Shown piece by piece: positions 22,989-35,120 of a DNA stretch of 64,000 bases. The stretch's first letter is position 1, and the number at the start of each line of letters is the position of its first letter. The translations under genes and the position numbers were made by a program. The notes beneath the pieces are model-generated. The model did no database searches. It was not told where the DNA came from and was given only the letters and a program-made list of their open reading frames with translations. The DNA lies in NCBI GenBank assembly GCA_026261815.1, contig JAMPIT010000848.1:3410001-3474000 (forward strand). Reading direction: 5' to 3'. The stretch comes from Monarcha castaneiventris obscurior (Eukaryota; Chordata; Aves; Passeriformes; Monarchidae).

Positions 22989-25975
22989 AATTGCATTTGG
23001 ATCTGAGGGCTTCAGACACTTAAATATTTTTGACAATCCTGTTTCTCACTTTCTTTGGAGGAAGCATCTGCTACAGCTGCTGGATTCCCTGCTGCAGAGA
23101 AACACCCCAAGCCCAATGAATCTAGTCTGTCTGAGTTCTGACAAAAAAATATTTCCAAAACACCTTTTTGAATCAATTTTCCATCCATAAACCTCAGTGT
23201 TGTCCTTCCATTTTTAGAAGTGGTGGGAAACAGAAAGAATATCCTCTACAAAAGTAACTATCGTTAATTAGGAAGAGTTATGAGGTTTGATTCTGTTTGC
23301 ACAGGCTTGTAGATAAACTGTAGATCTGCCCTTCTGGACAAGTCCCTCTCTGCCCACCATCACCTGGCACCGTACCTGAGCTACTCTGCTCTGAGGGGCT
23401 CTACCCACAGTCTACGTCCTTTCCTTGAGGCTGATAATTGCTTGTCAAACTGATTGACATTTGTAGAACTGTCTTTTCCATGAGATATTACTCCCTCCAC
23501 ACACACCCACCGAAAAAAGAATAGACAATTTGATTTTGCACTGTTTTTCCCCTTTTAAGCACAGTAACTTTTTCCACCTAAAAGTAGTAATTATTTAATG
23601 AATAGTCCTTCGTGTTTCCCTGTCAGTCACTCACTGTAATGAACAACTCGTTTTGTCTGCTTTGTTAACATTTAAAAAAGTATTAAACTAATAATAATAA
23701 AGATTTTCTAGGACTTTAACACGCAGGGTGCCCTGCAGAATGTAAGACTGGGATAACAAGGGGGGGAGGGTGAATTTTCACTCGACAGCAAGCAGCACTT
23801 TGTACTTTTTTGTGAGCTATGGGACTATTTTCCCCTTGGTACTTCTCCTGTATCTTATCTTCAACCACCCTGAATAATTGGAGCATATTTAGGGGACCAA
23901 GTCCAGCTATTATTTGTTCCCCCTCTGTGAAAGTTTTTTTTTTTAAAGCCAGATCTGTGAACCTCTGTTGAGCTCTCGGTATTGAGGTCAAGGCTTTTTA
24001 CAAGCTAGAATTTTTATCATGAACTGGAGCCCAGAGTTAATTGTACACAAAGACACATTGTTGTTTCCATTAGGATTTACAGTACCACTGAATTTTAATT
24101 ATTGGGTAACATTTCTTCCATTATAGCTCTCACTCCTCCTCCCCTTTTCGTGCCAACCCCTGTTTCTTTCAGTTGCAGCAGCTTGCAATGCAAAGTGCAA
24201 AATACCCCCAATAAATAAACAATTTGTGGTCTCAGCTTTGATGCAACATTTTATTTGTCCCGGCCTAAAACATGAAAACAACAACAAAAAAAGCCAAGAG
24301 GACAATTTAATGCGAGCTAAACTGTAATCTGCTGTTTCCTGTTTACCGGCACCGGTTAATTTTAAAGTTCAAAGCGCAGTCCTAGACAAGAGCTATACAG
24401 GAGGTCTTTATCATTGCTGGAACAAAACACTCACTTCTTATGGACAAAGGCTCTAGTGGGCAGTAAAATGTTCTTGGATTCTTTCTACGCGATGATAAAA
24501 TAGACATGCTGAAATGCTTCATCAATTGCCATGAAGCAAATGTTTTACAGAGTTTTCATGCAAGCAAAACTAATAATTCACTCCTAGACTGTGAGGGTTT
24601 CACAGACTTTCAGTGACTGAGCTTCGAGTCTTTTTTTAAAGGCAACAAGCAGTCATTTCAAAAGGCATCTAATAAATACAAGACTGGATATATTAAATGG
24701 TTTGCCTCTTAATTTTCCTCCTGGTCTCTATGCTTGAGTCCTGTGCAATATGTGGAGCCTCAGCCTATGCAGCAGAGTTGACATAAGTAGCCCCAACAGT
24801 ATAATGGGAAAAAATGATGCATTCAATCAATAAAAATCCCTTTTCGGAACCAATTGTATAAAGGCTTGGCCTCAGTTTATCACTCAGTCTCCAGCCACTT
24901 CAGTCCTGTGTGGTGTTTTATGAACCATAGATATACCTCATACATATAAAAATAATGTTTCTTGTGCTGGACCAGTCAACTTGAAATGAATTCAAGCCCC
25001 GGTGGGGGATGACATCAGAGGTGTGGTGGGTTTCCAAGCTGAAATAAACCCAGAGAGGGCCCTGGAGAGGTTTTGTGGGTGGGAGGACTGCAGTGTGTGC
25101 AGTGCATGGGGCAGATCCCTGTTGTGTGTGCCCCAGAGACTGAATCATGTCAAGTGCCTGTGTCCAGTCTGCAGTGCCAATAGTCAGCAAGGAGGGAGTA
25201 AGAAGGATCTTTTATAATGATTTTATGAATCTTTCACCCTCTCTTATTCTTCCTGCTGTGTTCTTCTCCCACTCCCCTCTGACTTTTCTTCCAGCTCCCA
25301 CCCACAGCGTGGCTCTGGTTCTGCCTCAGGATAAGGTGGTCTCCATGCAATTCTCCCAAGTGCCCATAAATTGTCTTACTCACCAGGTCAGAGTGTGGTC
25401 TCTGAGTGTGTGGGAGGAATTATTCCCTTTCTTATTTCCAGCTAACCATGGCTGCTGCCTCCCTGGACAAGCCAAGCCTTAGTCAGCCGCAGGGGTGGGC
25501 AAAACCTCTTGATAATGAGAAGAACCTATGAACTGGACCCCAGGGGAACCCCAGCAGGTCCTGAAGAATCACAGAGGGGCTGGGTTTTCCTTCTCTGCTC
25601 CCTTATCTTTGAACTGAGGGAAAAGCTTTGATGAGTTGGGCAAAAAATATCAAAATCAAGGGGAACTGTAAAGGGGTCTGTAGATCTGTGAGGGCTTGGA
25701 TTGCTTAATGAAAGCACATCCACCCACAGCATCACTGCAGAGATGGAGATCAGTCTCTTGGGCTGTTCTCTTGAGTTTGACTGTTGTGAGAAATGCTTAA
25801 ATAGATTGAGTCTCAGCTCTTCCTGTGGATGCTGTTTCTTGTGCATGTTTAGGGTGAATACATAAAAATTACACATCTTTAAGGATCTAATTTAGTTACA
25901 TGCTTAAAAACCAAAAGTGGTTGGGAGGAAGGGACTCAGGAAACCTGGGGGCATTTTTCTTCCTGTTGGCTTACT
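22989..25975. other. non-coding DNA, no gene recognised
   Basis: This is largely AT-rich sequence with an (AAT)n-like stretch near 23690-23702, a G-run near 23761-23770, and a T-run near 23936-23944. An enhancer-like block inside it is annotated separately. No open frame with recognisable content, transposon end or RNA gene was seen. Confidence 0.7.
24030..24440. promoter_or_regulatory. candidate conserved non-coding / enhancer-like block
   Basis: This non-repetitive AT-rich block has several TAATT cores, an ACCGG-C-ACCGGT doublet at 24345-24356 (CCGG in duplicate, resembling grainyhead-type sites), and CpGs retained in an AT-rich context such as TGCGAGCT at 24311-24318 and AAAGCGCAG near 24373. 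Such texture is frequent in vertebrate conserved non-coding elements. No cross-species evidence is available here, so this is a candidate only. Confidence 0.3.
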
Positions 25976-26075
25976 GACAACAGTGTGGATGTGCTGAGGA
26001 CAAGCAGCACCACAATCATTACAAGAAATATTGTCCTGTCTCTCAGCCTCTGCAAGATCTGGATCCTCATTCCTG
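25976..26075. repeat. copy 1 of an unidentified dispersed sequence
   Basis: This segment shares about 75-100 bp with 29238-29335 in the same orientation. The best part is 26027-26054, identical to 29287-29314 at 26 of 28 positions (AATATTGT...TCTCTCAGCCTCTGCA). Upstream, CAGTGTGG-TGTG-TGAG...AAGCAGC is also shared, with a 3-bp gap and several substitutions. I do not recognise the family. It is not the CR1 tail. It could be an old interspersed repeat, a small segmental duplication, or a conserved element that copied before divergence. Confidence 0.65.
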
Positions 26076-28279
26076 TAGGGTGTGGGACCCATCTTGGGTT
26101 CCCCATTGCTTTAGCTCTTCTACTATTCTAGGTTCAAGGGGCTAAAATCTGAGAGGGAAAAATAGATAAAATCCCATGCCCCAGAAGAAAGTTTTCAACA
26201 AGATTCCAGCGGTCCCCTGTTCCCCAGGAATGCTGACAAGAACATTGAATCTTTTCAGTCTAATCCCCACTGCTTTCACCCCAGATACAGACACTAACCT
26301 TTTGGTAGTTGGTGCCTTAACAACCTCTACCAACCATCCTTGGAAGGCACAGATTGCCTCTTGAGATGAACCAATGCCTGTCAACATCTCTGGGCATGTA
26401 AACACACCAGTTCCTCTTAAAAACCCAAGGGACAACTCGGGCATTTGGGGACAGATGGTTGAGATTTCAGAAACTCATCTGCAATGGGGAAGCCAACACA
26501 CAGCTTAGGTGCTGTGCTGGAGGCTGCCCATCCTTGTTCTTAGGGACAATCTATGAGGCAATTCTCTGTCAAGGAGGCCACGGGACTTGCCAGGGACCCA
26601 AATGGGGTGTAGCTACTGTAAGCACAGAGCCAAACAAAAAAAAAATAGGGAAGAGGTGGCTACTGGTCACTGTGTACCCGTGGCTGGGAGAAGTGAGACT
26701 TCCTGTGCCCTGCTATGGGTCAACAAAGACAGCACAACAGATGGCTGTGGACCGAGTTGTAGGAAAGAAGTCCCAAATGGGACTGTGCCTCTGAAAGAGC
26801 CCTGTGTGCCTCAGAACAGCAAATACGAGAGGCTGGGTCATAGCTCTGTCCTGCTGTGGCACGTTGGGAAGTGATGAGAGAAGGGTTCCTGTTGTAAAAA
26901 CGGCAAAAGATCAAGTCTTTCATCGATGACGCGAGGGCAGGACTTTAACGGAGAGGTGACTAAGAATTCCAGCTACTCTCACACTTGCAACAGCCCAGGC
27001 AGGGATTTGGTTCTCTGAGGGGCAGAGCACACAGCAGCACCCGCTGGTAGCTGGTGAGCAGGGGGTGACTCAGATATTTGGGCAGTGACTTTCCTCAACT
27101 GCTTTGGAGACCTGCATTGGAACTCCTGGTTTTGCAAATATCACTTTTGCTGGTGATGTGTGACATGCTGGGACAGAGAGGAAACAGAAGTGCAGTGAGG
27201 GCTGTTCCAGCATCCAGTGACTGCTCCGAGAGCAAACCATGGGCTTTGCCACCAAAATGCCTTTTACACCTGCTTGGCAGAATTGTACATTTTGTTGCAC
27301 AGCATGACCACTGTCTGTCTGTCTCTGGGAAGCCACATGGACAGGCAGCACTCATATGTCTAAAGAGAACCTGTTTCAGCACTTCCAGAAGAAACTTAGC
27401 TGAAAAGTTAGATCCTAACAGTGTTTTGGGAGGTGCTGTTAGCACAACTGGTAGTGGCAAAGCAAATGATTCCCTGTGTAATAAAAGATATTTTCCCCAT
27501 CAGTGAATTTCTTGCCAGAGCTTGATGAAATGGGATACATTGAATTGACAGTAATTCCCAAATTTACAGAGTGGAACTGAGAGGTATTTTTCAATGCTCA
27601 ATTTTTCCACCATAATCTGAAAATTTTTTGATAAAAAAAGGAAAAAAGAAAGAGGGAATTTCCTCTTTGCTCTCTTTCCCTCTAATTTTAACTGGTTTTC
27701 CTGGAATCTTTGTAACTTTGGGGATTAAACTGAGCTCTGCATGTGCATTTTCTGTACATACAATTAACAAATGCTTGTCTTTCAAGCTCTTTTAGTAAGC
27801 AAAAGAAAACAGAACAGGATTAACTTTGCTATCCTCCATTGAAAATGAGTTCCCCTACTGAGCAGTAAGCACAACCATGGAATATGTGGTACTTACTTAA
27901 TACACTGGAAAAATATTCCTTGTTGGACTTACGCTCTCTTTCCTAAATTATTTTGCTTGTTGCTTTTTGGGCTTGGTTGGGGTTATTTTTTGTTACAGCC
28001 AGAAGGGACAATCAGCATAATTTCCGTATACAAGCTGGACACATATATTTTTTCCAGTAACTTTAATGAGAGTCAGGTTTGTGTGAGGAGTTTAAGGGTG
28101 AGTTTTTTGCTGCTCCCTCTCGCATCAAAAGAAAAGTTTCCATTGACTTCATTACTGCTGGGTCAGGATGGAGTAAGATATTGGGAAATAACACTCTGAG
28201 AAGAAAAGTGGCATCAGCAAGATGCTATGGTATCATTCTCTTATCACAGGTCACTATCAAATTTATATAAATGTAGATC
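26076..28279. other. non-coding DNA, no gene recognised
   Basis: No coding exon or RNA gene is supportable. A 26-base purine run lies at 27633-27658. Composition is mixed with no CpG clustering. Small open frames on both strands overlap and look random. Confidence 0.7.
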
Positions 28280-28571
28280 ACTAATTGCACTAATGCTTTG
28301 CAGAGTGCCTAATGCAGCAGTTATTTAATAAAGCAGAGGAGTAGTAGCAATGAATCCTCCCAGTGTTTTTATGCAAGTTTTATCAAGTCTAGAGAACCCA
28401 CCGAGTTGGAAAGACTACTGCCCTTCATTAATGCAGTCATGAACAAAGAATAAATCAGCGTGTCCTTCAAACTCCCGGGAGTCCTCCAGGCCTACACACA
28501 GCGCGATTGTAAGAAGAGGGGAAGGAAGGCAGGGAAGTCCTAAAGATTAATCAGATAATTAGGGAAATTCC
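28280..28571. promoter_or_regulatory. candidate conserved non-coding / enhancer-like block
   Basis: This non-repetitive block has TTAATGCAG and GATTAATCAGATAATTAG cores. Near its right end is a perfect NF-kB consensus GGGAAATTCC (28562-28571); an identical 10-mer occurs at 49082-49091. A CpG cluster follows at 28674-28750. Functional status is inferred from motif texture only. Confidence 0.25.
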
Positions 28572-29237
28572 TTAGTCCTGAGGACAAGGTCTGTCCCCTC
28601 CCCAGCCTCCCCGAGAACCCACACAAGTCATGTTGCCCCCGATTTGCAGGAGAGATAAGGATGCCCTGGCCAGCGTGAGATGTACAACAAACACAACTTT
28701 ATCTCCGCCGCCACCGTGCTCGGGATCAATGGGCAGCCTCCACTTCGACGTCTCACAGGAAGGATCTGCCAGATGAGACACCCCCTCGTGCCCCCTCTTT
28801 TCCAGCCTCAGAAGTCCCCAGGTCACATAAGCGTGGCCTTGGAAGAAGCAGGAAAAACTCTTACCCCAGGTATGAGCCTGGGTCTCAGCAGCAGCCGAGC
28901 AAACGACAAAGGAGGAAAAAGCTTGGTTTTGACTGTGTTTGTTTTTTCTTGTTTGTGGAGTTTGCACCTCAAAGCTACCATTGGAGAGCGGCTTCATTCT
29001 GTGTGTGCTTTCCTGTGGGCCTGGCAGGAAAACAGAGACCAAAAGAAAGGAAAAAAAAACCCCTAACCCTGATGCTGGAAACATCTGGATTTTTATATGT
29101 GCATAACATCTCAGGAGAGTTTGTTTTTGTTTGTCCGTCTTGCCAATAAAGTCAATGCTTTTCCCTGAAATATATGGGAGCCGGAAATATATATTAAAGA
29201 GAAATATTCCTGGTTAAACTCAAGCTTGGGTAATTAA
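28572..29237. other. non-coding DNA with a small CpG cluster
   Basis: Seven CpGs fall within 28674-28750, around CCGCCGCCACCGTG, much denser than the surroundings. The minus strand there contains GGTGGCGGC, near the YY1 core ATGGCGGC. The patch is too short to be called a CpG island. A minus-strand open frame of 170 codons spans 28572-29084 but has no recognisable domain and overlaps a 128-codon frame on the other strand, so I do not call a gene. A short CCCCTAACCCT near 29060-29070 is not telomeric. Confidence 0.6.
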
Positions 29238-29335
29238 TGACAGTGTGGTTGTGATGAGAAGCAGCGAGATGATAACCTCCATGAGCAATATTGTGCTATC
29301 TCTCAGCCTCTGCAGAGTTAGCTGTAATCATTGTG
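29238..29335. repeat. copy 2 of an unidentified dispersed sequence
   Basis: This is homologous to 25976-26075 in the same orientation, about 3.3 kb away; the 28-bp core at 29287-29314 has two differences. Surrounding sequence (29150-29440) is AT-rich and enhancer-like, with GTAATTAATGAC and GATAAGATCAGATAAGC (two GATA cores). A regulatory role for the repeat family is therefore conceivable but unproven. No terminal repeats or target-site duplications were recognised. Confidence 0.65.
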
Positions 29336-29486
29336 CAACCAGACCATCAAAGGAACGATAAGATCAGATAAGCAAAATACTGCTGTCATTTTGCATCAAT
29401 GCTACTTAAGTTATAATTATTACTTTTCCTATCTTTGGTTAAAATGAGGGTGAAACCCAATTTTTTTAAAATTTACACACACTTAC

Positions 29487-29510
29487 AGATATACATATAT
29501 ATGTATATCT
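29487..29510. repeat. perfect 24-bp AT-rich palindrome
   Basis: The sequence begins AGATATACATAT and continues with its exact reverse complement, so all 24 bases are self-complementary. It is built from AT and TAC/GTA dinucleotides and could extrude as a cruciform. It may also be an imperfect (AT)n microsatellite. It lies just right of enhancer-like AT-rich DNA. Confidence 0.85.
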
Positions 29511-30233
29511 TTGCCCAATTTGACCCCTAAAAAGATGCATTGCCTTGCATTACACTGTCTCAGGAAAACCCTGGTTACATTTCTGGTGGCTCAGTCAGAT
29601 TGTTTAGTGTACAAACAGCCACCTTCACTCTACAGGGGAAGCCACCTGCAGACAAAAGATGAGGGAAAGTCTCCTTCAAGAAATAGTCAAGAGACACCAA
29701 CATGAGCAACATCAGCAGGTCTCTTCAGTAGATGAACCCTAATCTGGAGTTTATGGTCATGTTGGCAGGGCTGTCCTCATTCCCCAAGGGAATTATGATT
29801 TCTGAGACCCAGAATAATCATGATTGACAAAGTGAGTGGGACAGATGACTGGGATTGCCTCCTCTGCCATATCTTGAATGCCCATCCCAACCTCCACCTC
29901 CACATTGGCAGATGGGGTCCCAAAAAATTACTCACCATGACATGCACTTGTACAGGTTTCAAATATGTTTAAGTTCTGTAAAAACAGCAACAACCTGGGT
30001 GCCTACCTAACCATTTCTGAGCTAGATAGGAACTGTTCACTTGCCAAACCAAGAGGTTATCCCCTGCCCAGTGAGGTAACTGGGTGCTTTATCACTGATT
30101 TTGGCTGAAAGAAGCTCTCACCCTCACCCTGTAACTTCCTTTAGGTCAAGTTTGCTTCCTATATTTCCAGCACTTCTGCTTCTGGTCCTGAGTGGAACAG
30201 ACTTTCTTGTGGGTATGTTTGTACTTCCCAGTC

Positions 30234-30257
30234 ATTTGCATGTAATTTTATGCAAAC
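30234..30257. promoter_or_regulatory. inverted pair of POU octamer sites
   Basis: A perfect ATTTGCAT (30234-30241) is followed after eight bases by ATGCAAAC (30250-30257), giving an inverted pair of octamer-type sites with 7 of 8 arm positions complementary. Octamers bind POU-domain factors. Chance occurrence is quite possible in AT-rich DNA. Confidence 0.3.
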
Positions 30258-33200
30258 ATTTTTATCACAGATCAGTTCACACAACCACAAGCTGTGTTTT
30301 TATTTTCACTGTCAGCTGAAAGCTTCATCTACATTGGGTTTTTTTCTCTCCTTGCTCCAGCATGACTACATCAAAGTAATTGCACAGGTGCAAACCTGTA
30401 ATGCTCTAGATGTTCTGCATTTTGCAGCAAAATGTTCTGTTTTCCATGTACCTTATGCTGGTCTGAGCCCAGGTACCTCACATTTTGCCAGCCAGCACTT
30501 TTGGAGGCTCAGTGAAACATATGCATTAAGGTTATTGCAGCAACCCAAAACTTGGGCAGGCAAGCAGATGTTTGAGACAATTCCTTGCCATCAGACAGAA
30601 GTAAATTCTTTACAAAACATGCAATACTTGTAATGAAATAATTTAATTGGTGTATTGGGCAAAAAATATCAAAGTGGATCATGTTGGTGGATTATTTATT
30701 TAAAAGACTTGCATCAAAAGATCAAATAATGCCATGAAATCTTCCATTTGTTTGTCAGTGCTATGCATTCACTTAAAATGCCTCTCTAAGTTCTCCAAAC
30801 AACCGGGAGGATGAGAGGCAGCTCTGGTGGGAGCAGAGGCTGAAGGAGCACGAGCAAAACCACCCAGGGAGCCAGCGTGGGGAGGGAAAGGACAGGCTTG
30901 TGCAGAGTGTGACTGAAACCCTCTCTTTGCCCCTCCAGAGAGCAGGAACCCCATGATTACATGGGTGACAGGCAATAGTGAGCCAGAGCTCAGAGCTCAG
31001 ACCAGATCAGAGTGATGAAAACCATCAGCAAGCTTCAATTTAAAATTGCTGGGTTGGAGCTGGCACCCCCACGAGAATAACGCTTATTATGTAGTATCCA
31101 TTTCATCTCATTCTCCTGGCTGATTAAATGATAACTCTTATCTTACAGAACATTGGAAGTTGTTGCTACATCCCATCGTGGATTTATCAATAACTAATTC
31201 CCTGTTGGGGAAATATGTATTTCATGACTGTGTACGCAAGGTGCTCATTGCTCAATTTAAAACATGCCTGATCTGAAGTTCATATTCAGATTTTTTCACT
31301 CTTTCTTTTGTGACTCTTACCAGTCTCAATAGCAAAGAAATAGAAATTCACCCTTTGAAGATGACAGAATCTGGAGCAATAGGAAAAAATGATTCCTCAG
31401 ATGAGCCTTGAAATGCCAAGTTTGAGCCCATTGAATTTTTTTTTCTCAGCACAGTTTTAAATCCTGGAAAACAGACATTTCTGGTGTATCTTCTGAGGCA
31501 GCTCTCAGTGAACTGTAAAAGCAGAGGCTGCACCATGATGCCATGAGGGGCCAGAAGCTGCTCATGGAAAAGTTCCATGTTTTCACACACAAAACGGAGT
31601 GTAAGGTCTTTGTTAGTACAGCCCTGAGTATTTCACATTATGGCTCCAGGAAGAGCAGCACATTTAACACAGTGCTGTGATCATGGACAATGCAGCTACA
31701 CTCGCCCAGTGGTGGATGGCCATAGGAAAAGGGATCACGATTAACTCCATCAGTGCTGAATGATACACCTACCCTGTGCTCCAGCTAATGCTTCTTTCCT
31801 CATAAGAACAACAAAAAAACCTCAATCTGAAACCTCATGGCATGTCAGGAGCTTGGTTTTTTATGGTTATTAATGTAATTTTTGTTTTGCTGCAAAAGGA
31901 TCAGAGCCAAGGCATGAGCAGATGCTGCAGGATCCGAGCTGCACTGTCAGCCTCTTTAATGTGACCTTGAACTCCCAGCCACAAGTCCAGACCAGAATAC
32001 ACTGGAGTGTGCTCCACAAAGGAATATTCATAGAAGACTCAGATCAGTCCTAAGATTGTATTCACCATCATTCCTTTAACTCACATCTCTGCAAGTAAAA
32101 CCACACCAGAGAAGGAAAACTGCTCCACCTTAGTAAAACTAATTTCTTTTTAGTCCTCCTCCTTTTTTTCCGACCATGATTTCAGTAGGGGAAAGTTTCC
32201 TGAGTTGTTGGAACAAAACTGGGAAGCTCTTTGATCCAGGCGCAAATGGGTTAAAACAGCTTCAGAGTTTAAAGCTCTGTTTTGCTCATCCTTAATGGAA
32301 ACTCAGGGACTGAATTTAGAATTGTGTTTGTGGAGAACAAGGAAAAAAGCGTCAGAGAGGAGGCTGGCAAAGAGGGATGGTATGCACGGGAATTAAATGC
32401 GGTTGGTGTCACTGCGCAGGGCGAGTCTGAACTATGTATGTGCGTGTAAGAATTTGTAGTAGTCTGTGTGCTGGCAAAAGAACTGGCAACCTGCCCTAAA
32501 ACATTTAATAGGCTCCTCCTGAGTTTTTGAATCCCTCCTCAGTGCTCTGTGACAGAGGAGAACTTGATCCCCATTTTAAAGCATCCCTGAGTGAGGGGTA
32601 TATGGGCTATATATGAGGTGGTATTCAGACAAAAAAAAAAAAATCAGTTTGGACCTTAATAGAACTGGGGATTATGTGTTGCATTCAGAACCAGCTCTTC
32701 CCATATCAGAATTTGGGGATGCCTGGAGGCTGGTCATGTGCCTTCTTCAGAGCCAGGATCCAATTTCAGATTCCTTCTCAGTCCCCAGAATCCATCACTG
32801 TTTGCAGCCTGCATGTCATGATTTGAAATTACAAAGATTTTGCTGCACAGAGGAATCAAATGAGCTATGCAAGTTCCTCTGAATCTGCTCCCTCAACCTC
32901 TATATGCAAGAGAGCTTGAAGTTCCTTCCTAAGAAATAAGTGAACCTGGATGGTTTTTTCTTGCGGTAACTAACTGACTAGTCCAGCTCTGGCCATTGCC
33001 TTGGCTAATTTAGTTACTAATTTCAGGGATTAAGGATTCAACAGAAGAGCAACTGCCACAGCCTGATTATTTGCTCTGTCTTGACCTTGGCACTGCTGAG
33101 GTGATGAGTGATGGTTGCTCAAGCTGCAAAGCTGAAAGTAAGGCAAGATCTGAGGAAGACTTCAACAGAGGACACTTCTGGGCAGACCAAGATACCCACA

Positions 33201-34959
33201 CTGGCCCACTTGGATGCCCTGAGGTCTCCTTCAAGCCACAGGGCTCCTGAACAGTCTTCATCTGCCCATGGGTTTGCACGAGTGAATGTTTTGTCTGACC
33301 TGCTCTGAACAGAGAGTACTCAAAACCTAAAGACACTGAAGACAGCTTGGGTAAGAGGAAGAGGGGACATCTCAAAATAGCATTTCTCGTGTCATACGGA
33401 CTGATGGAAAGTCCCTGATTGCCTGCACCAGGGGTTTGTGATACCAGGACAGCTTTGCACAAGTCTCTGAAATCCATTGGACTTCTGCAGAATCTCTGTA
33501 AGGGGAACCAACCCAGTCACCAAATACAAAAACAGCTGTGCTGAGAACTCTCCATCTGCCTCTGATGGCCTCACATAGCACTCACAGAAAAGCATTCATC
33601 CTCCTATTTACTGCAACTGACTAAAAGCATCTTTATATGAAAGCCTGGAATAGCTTCAAAAGCCTCCATCTTAGGAAAACAGCACACATTTAATAGCCTT
33701 CCAGGAAAATATCACATGTAAACTGAACAAAACCATTTAGCCAGGGAGCACTTAATTACAGTCAGCAGAGCGGCACCCAGACTCTGTGGAGCTCCTACAT
33801 GAAGGACACCTTCCTTGGACAGAGACTGTAAAACCCAGAGGGACTCTGTGAATTCATCAGTCTCCCTCCAAGAAGGCTCCTGTATTTTTCAGCTCTTCAT
33901 CACTCCTACTCAGTTTTCCCTGCACCCAGGAGGGCTGCTCTGATGATTGTGCAGAAGCAGTGTGGGCCCCAGAGGTGGTATTAACTGACTGAGACAGTCA
34001 CAGAATACAGCAATCAAGGTGTTTCCCTCCACTAATTAAGGTCCTGAGAGGCGTCACCTGTGCTTTAATCCTTCCCTTACCACAAGATCTTCCCAGAAGG
34101 CCACAGTAGAAAAACAGCTGCCTTCCAGCAAGCTTCAGACTTTCTATCCACCTTCACTGGAGCAGATCAAAGCAGCTGCCACCTCCTTAAAGTGGAACAT
34201 TTGAGTGCTTAAACCGAGGGCCAAAGGGGGTAAAGTAGTAGTATTTTTAGAAAAGGTTTGCTGCCACTCAGCAGAAAACTGCCAGTGCAGCAGCATATGG
34301 CTTCATACAGAAATATTGGTGCTCTGTGGGGCAAAGGAGACCACAAGAGCAGTAAGAAGTACTGTACCTCCACTGCATGTCCAGGAGGCAGTGCATGGAT
34401 GGGGATACGGGAAAGGTCTGGAAGGAACTGCCCTCCCAGACAAATGGCAACCTCAGCAACCAGTGCACCAAAGTGGCACAGCAATCCCCCCTGGTCCTGG
34501 GGACAAAGTGATCCTTGGTAAAGCAACTGAGGCAGCTCAGCACTGCTTGAGGGACTGACCCAGAGCAGCATCACAGGAAAGGGCTCAGGGATGGGAAGAG
34601 CCTGCAGCCTCTGTCACAGGCACCTGCATCAGAGCCTGAGTCACCTGGGCTGGCACCAACTCTCACTTCTCAAAGCTGGGAGGACTCTTGAGTCACCCAC
34701 CTCCCTCCTCCCCCTGCTCCATAGCTGGGGCTGGCACCAACCAAACTCTCCTGCTGATGGTTCCCATCACTATCCCCTTGGGGCACAGGGGGATGGGGCA
34801 TCCCAGGGGAGCAACTGAGATTTCTCTGCTGTTTGCAGCTCGGGCTGGTGTGAGGCGAGGATGAGAAACTCCAGATTTAGATTTTTGTAGACATTTCTAG
34901 TGTTGATTAGTTTCGGTGATACTCAATGTTAACATTTGTGTCCCCTGAGTTCTTTGCCT

Positions 34960-35120
34960 TTCAGAACAGGACGCCTACTCGTTAATTAGTTCAGGCTTTT
35001 ACCCGAAGGGTTATTTTGGGGATAGGCTGAACATTACAAAGTGCTCGGTCTGTGCTCTGACCAAGTACTTTGCTGTGAATATGGAGTTGACATCACGTCA
35101 TTTAGTTCATTTATTTAAGT
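34960..35120. promoter_or_regulatory. candidate conserved non-coding / enhancer-like block
   Basis: This non-repetitive block contains TTAATTAG (34982-34989), several CpGs in an AT-rich context (ACCCGAAGG and TGCTCGGT), and a CRE-like ATCACGTCAT spanning 35092-35101. The motif mixture resembles vertebrate conserved enhancers. Conservation cannot be judged from this sequence alone. Confidence 0.25.

Noticed and set aside
29060..29070. Interstitial telomeric repeat (CCCCTAACCCT).
   Set aside because: Fewer than two TTAGGG-type units; expected by chance.
28572..29084. 170-codon minus-strand open frame.
   Set aside because: No domain, signal or splice support. It overlaps a 128-codon frame on the other strand, and its length is explained by locally higher GC.
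30101..30319. A short + strand peptide (SGTDFLVGMFVLPS) resembling the second helix of an amine-type GPCR.
   Set aside because: The likeness spans only about 15 residues, with no flanking receptor motifs in any frame and a stop soon after. It is most likely chance.
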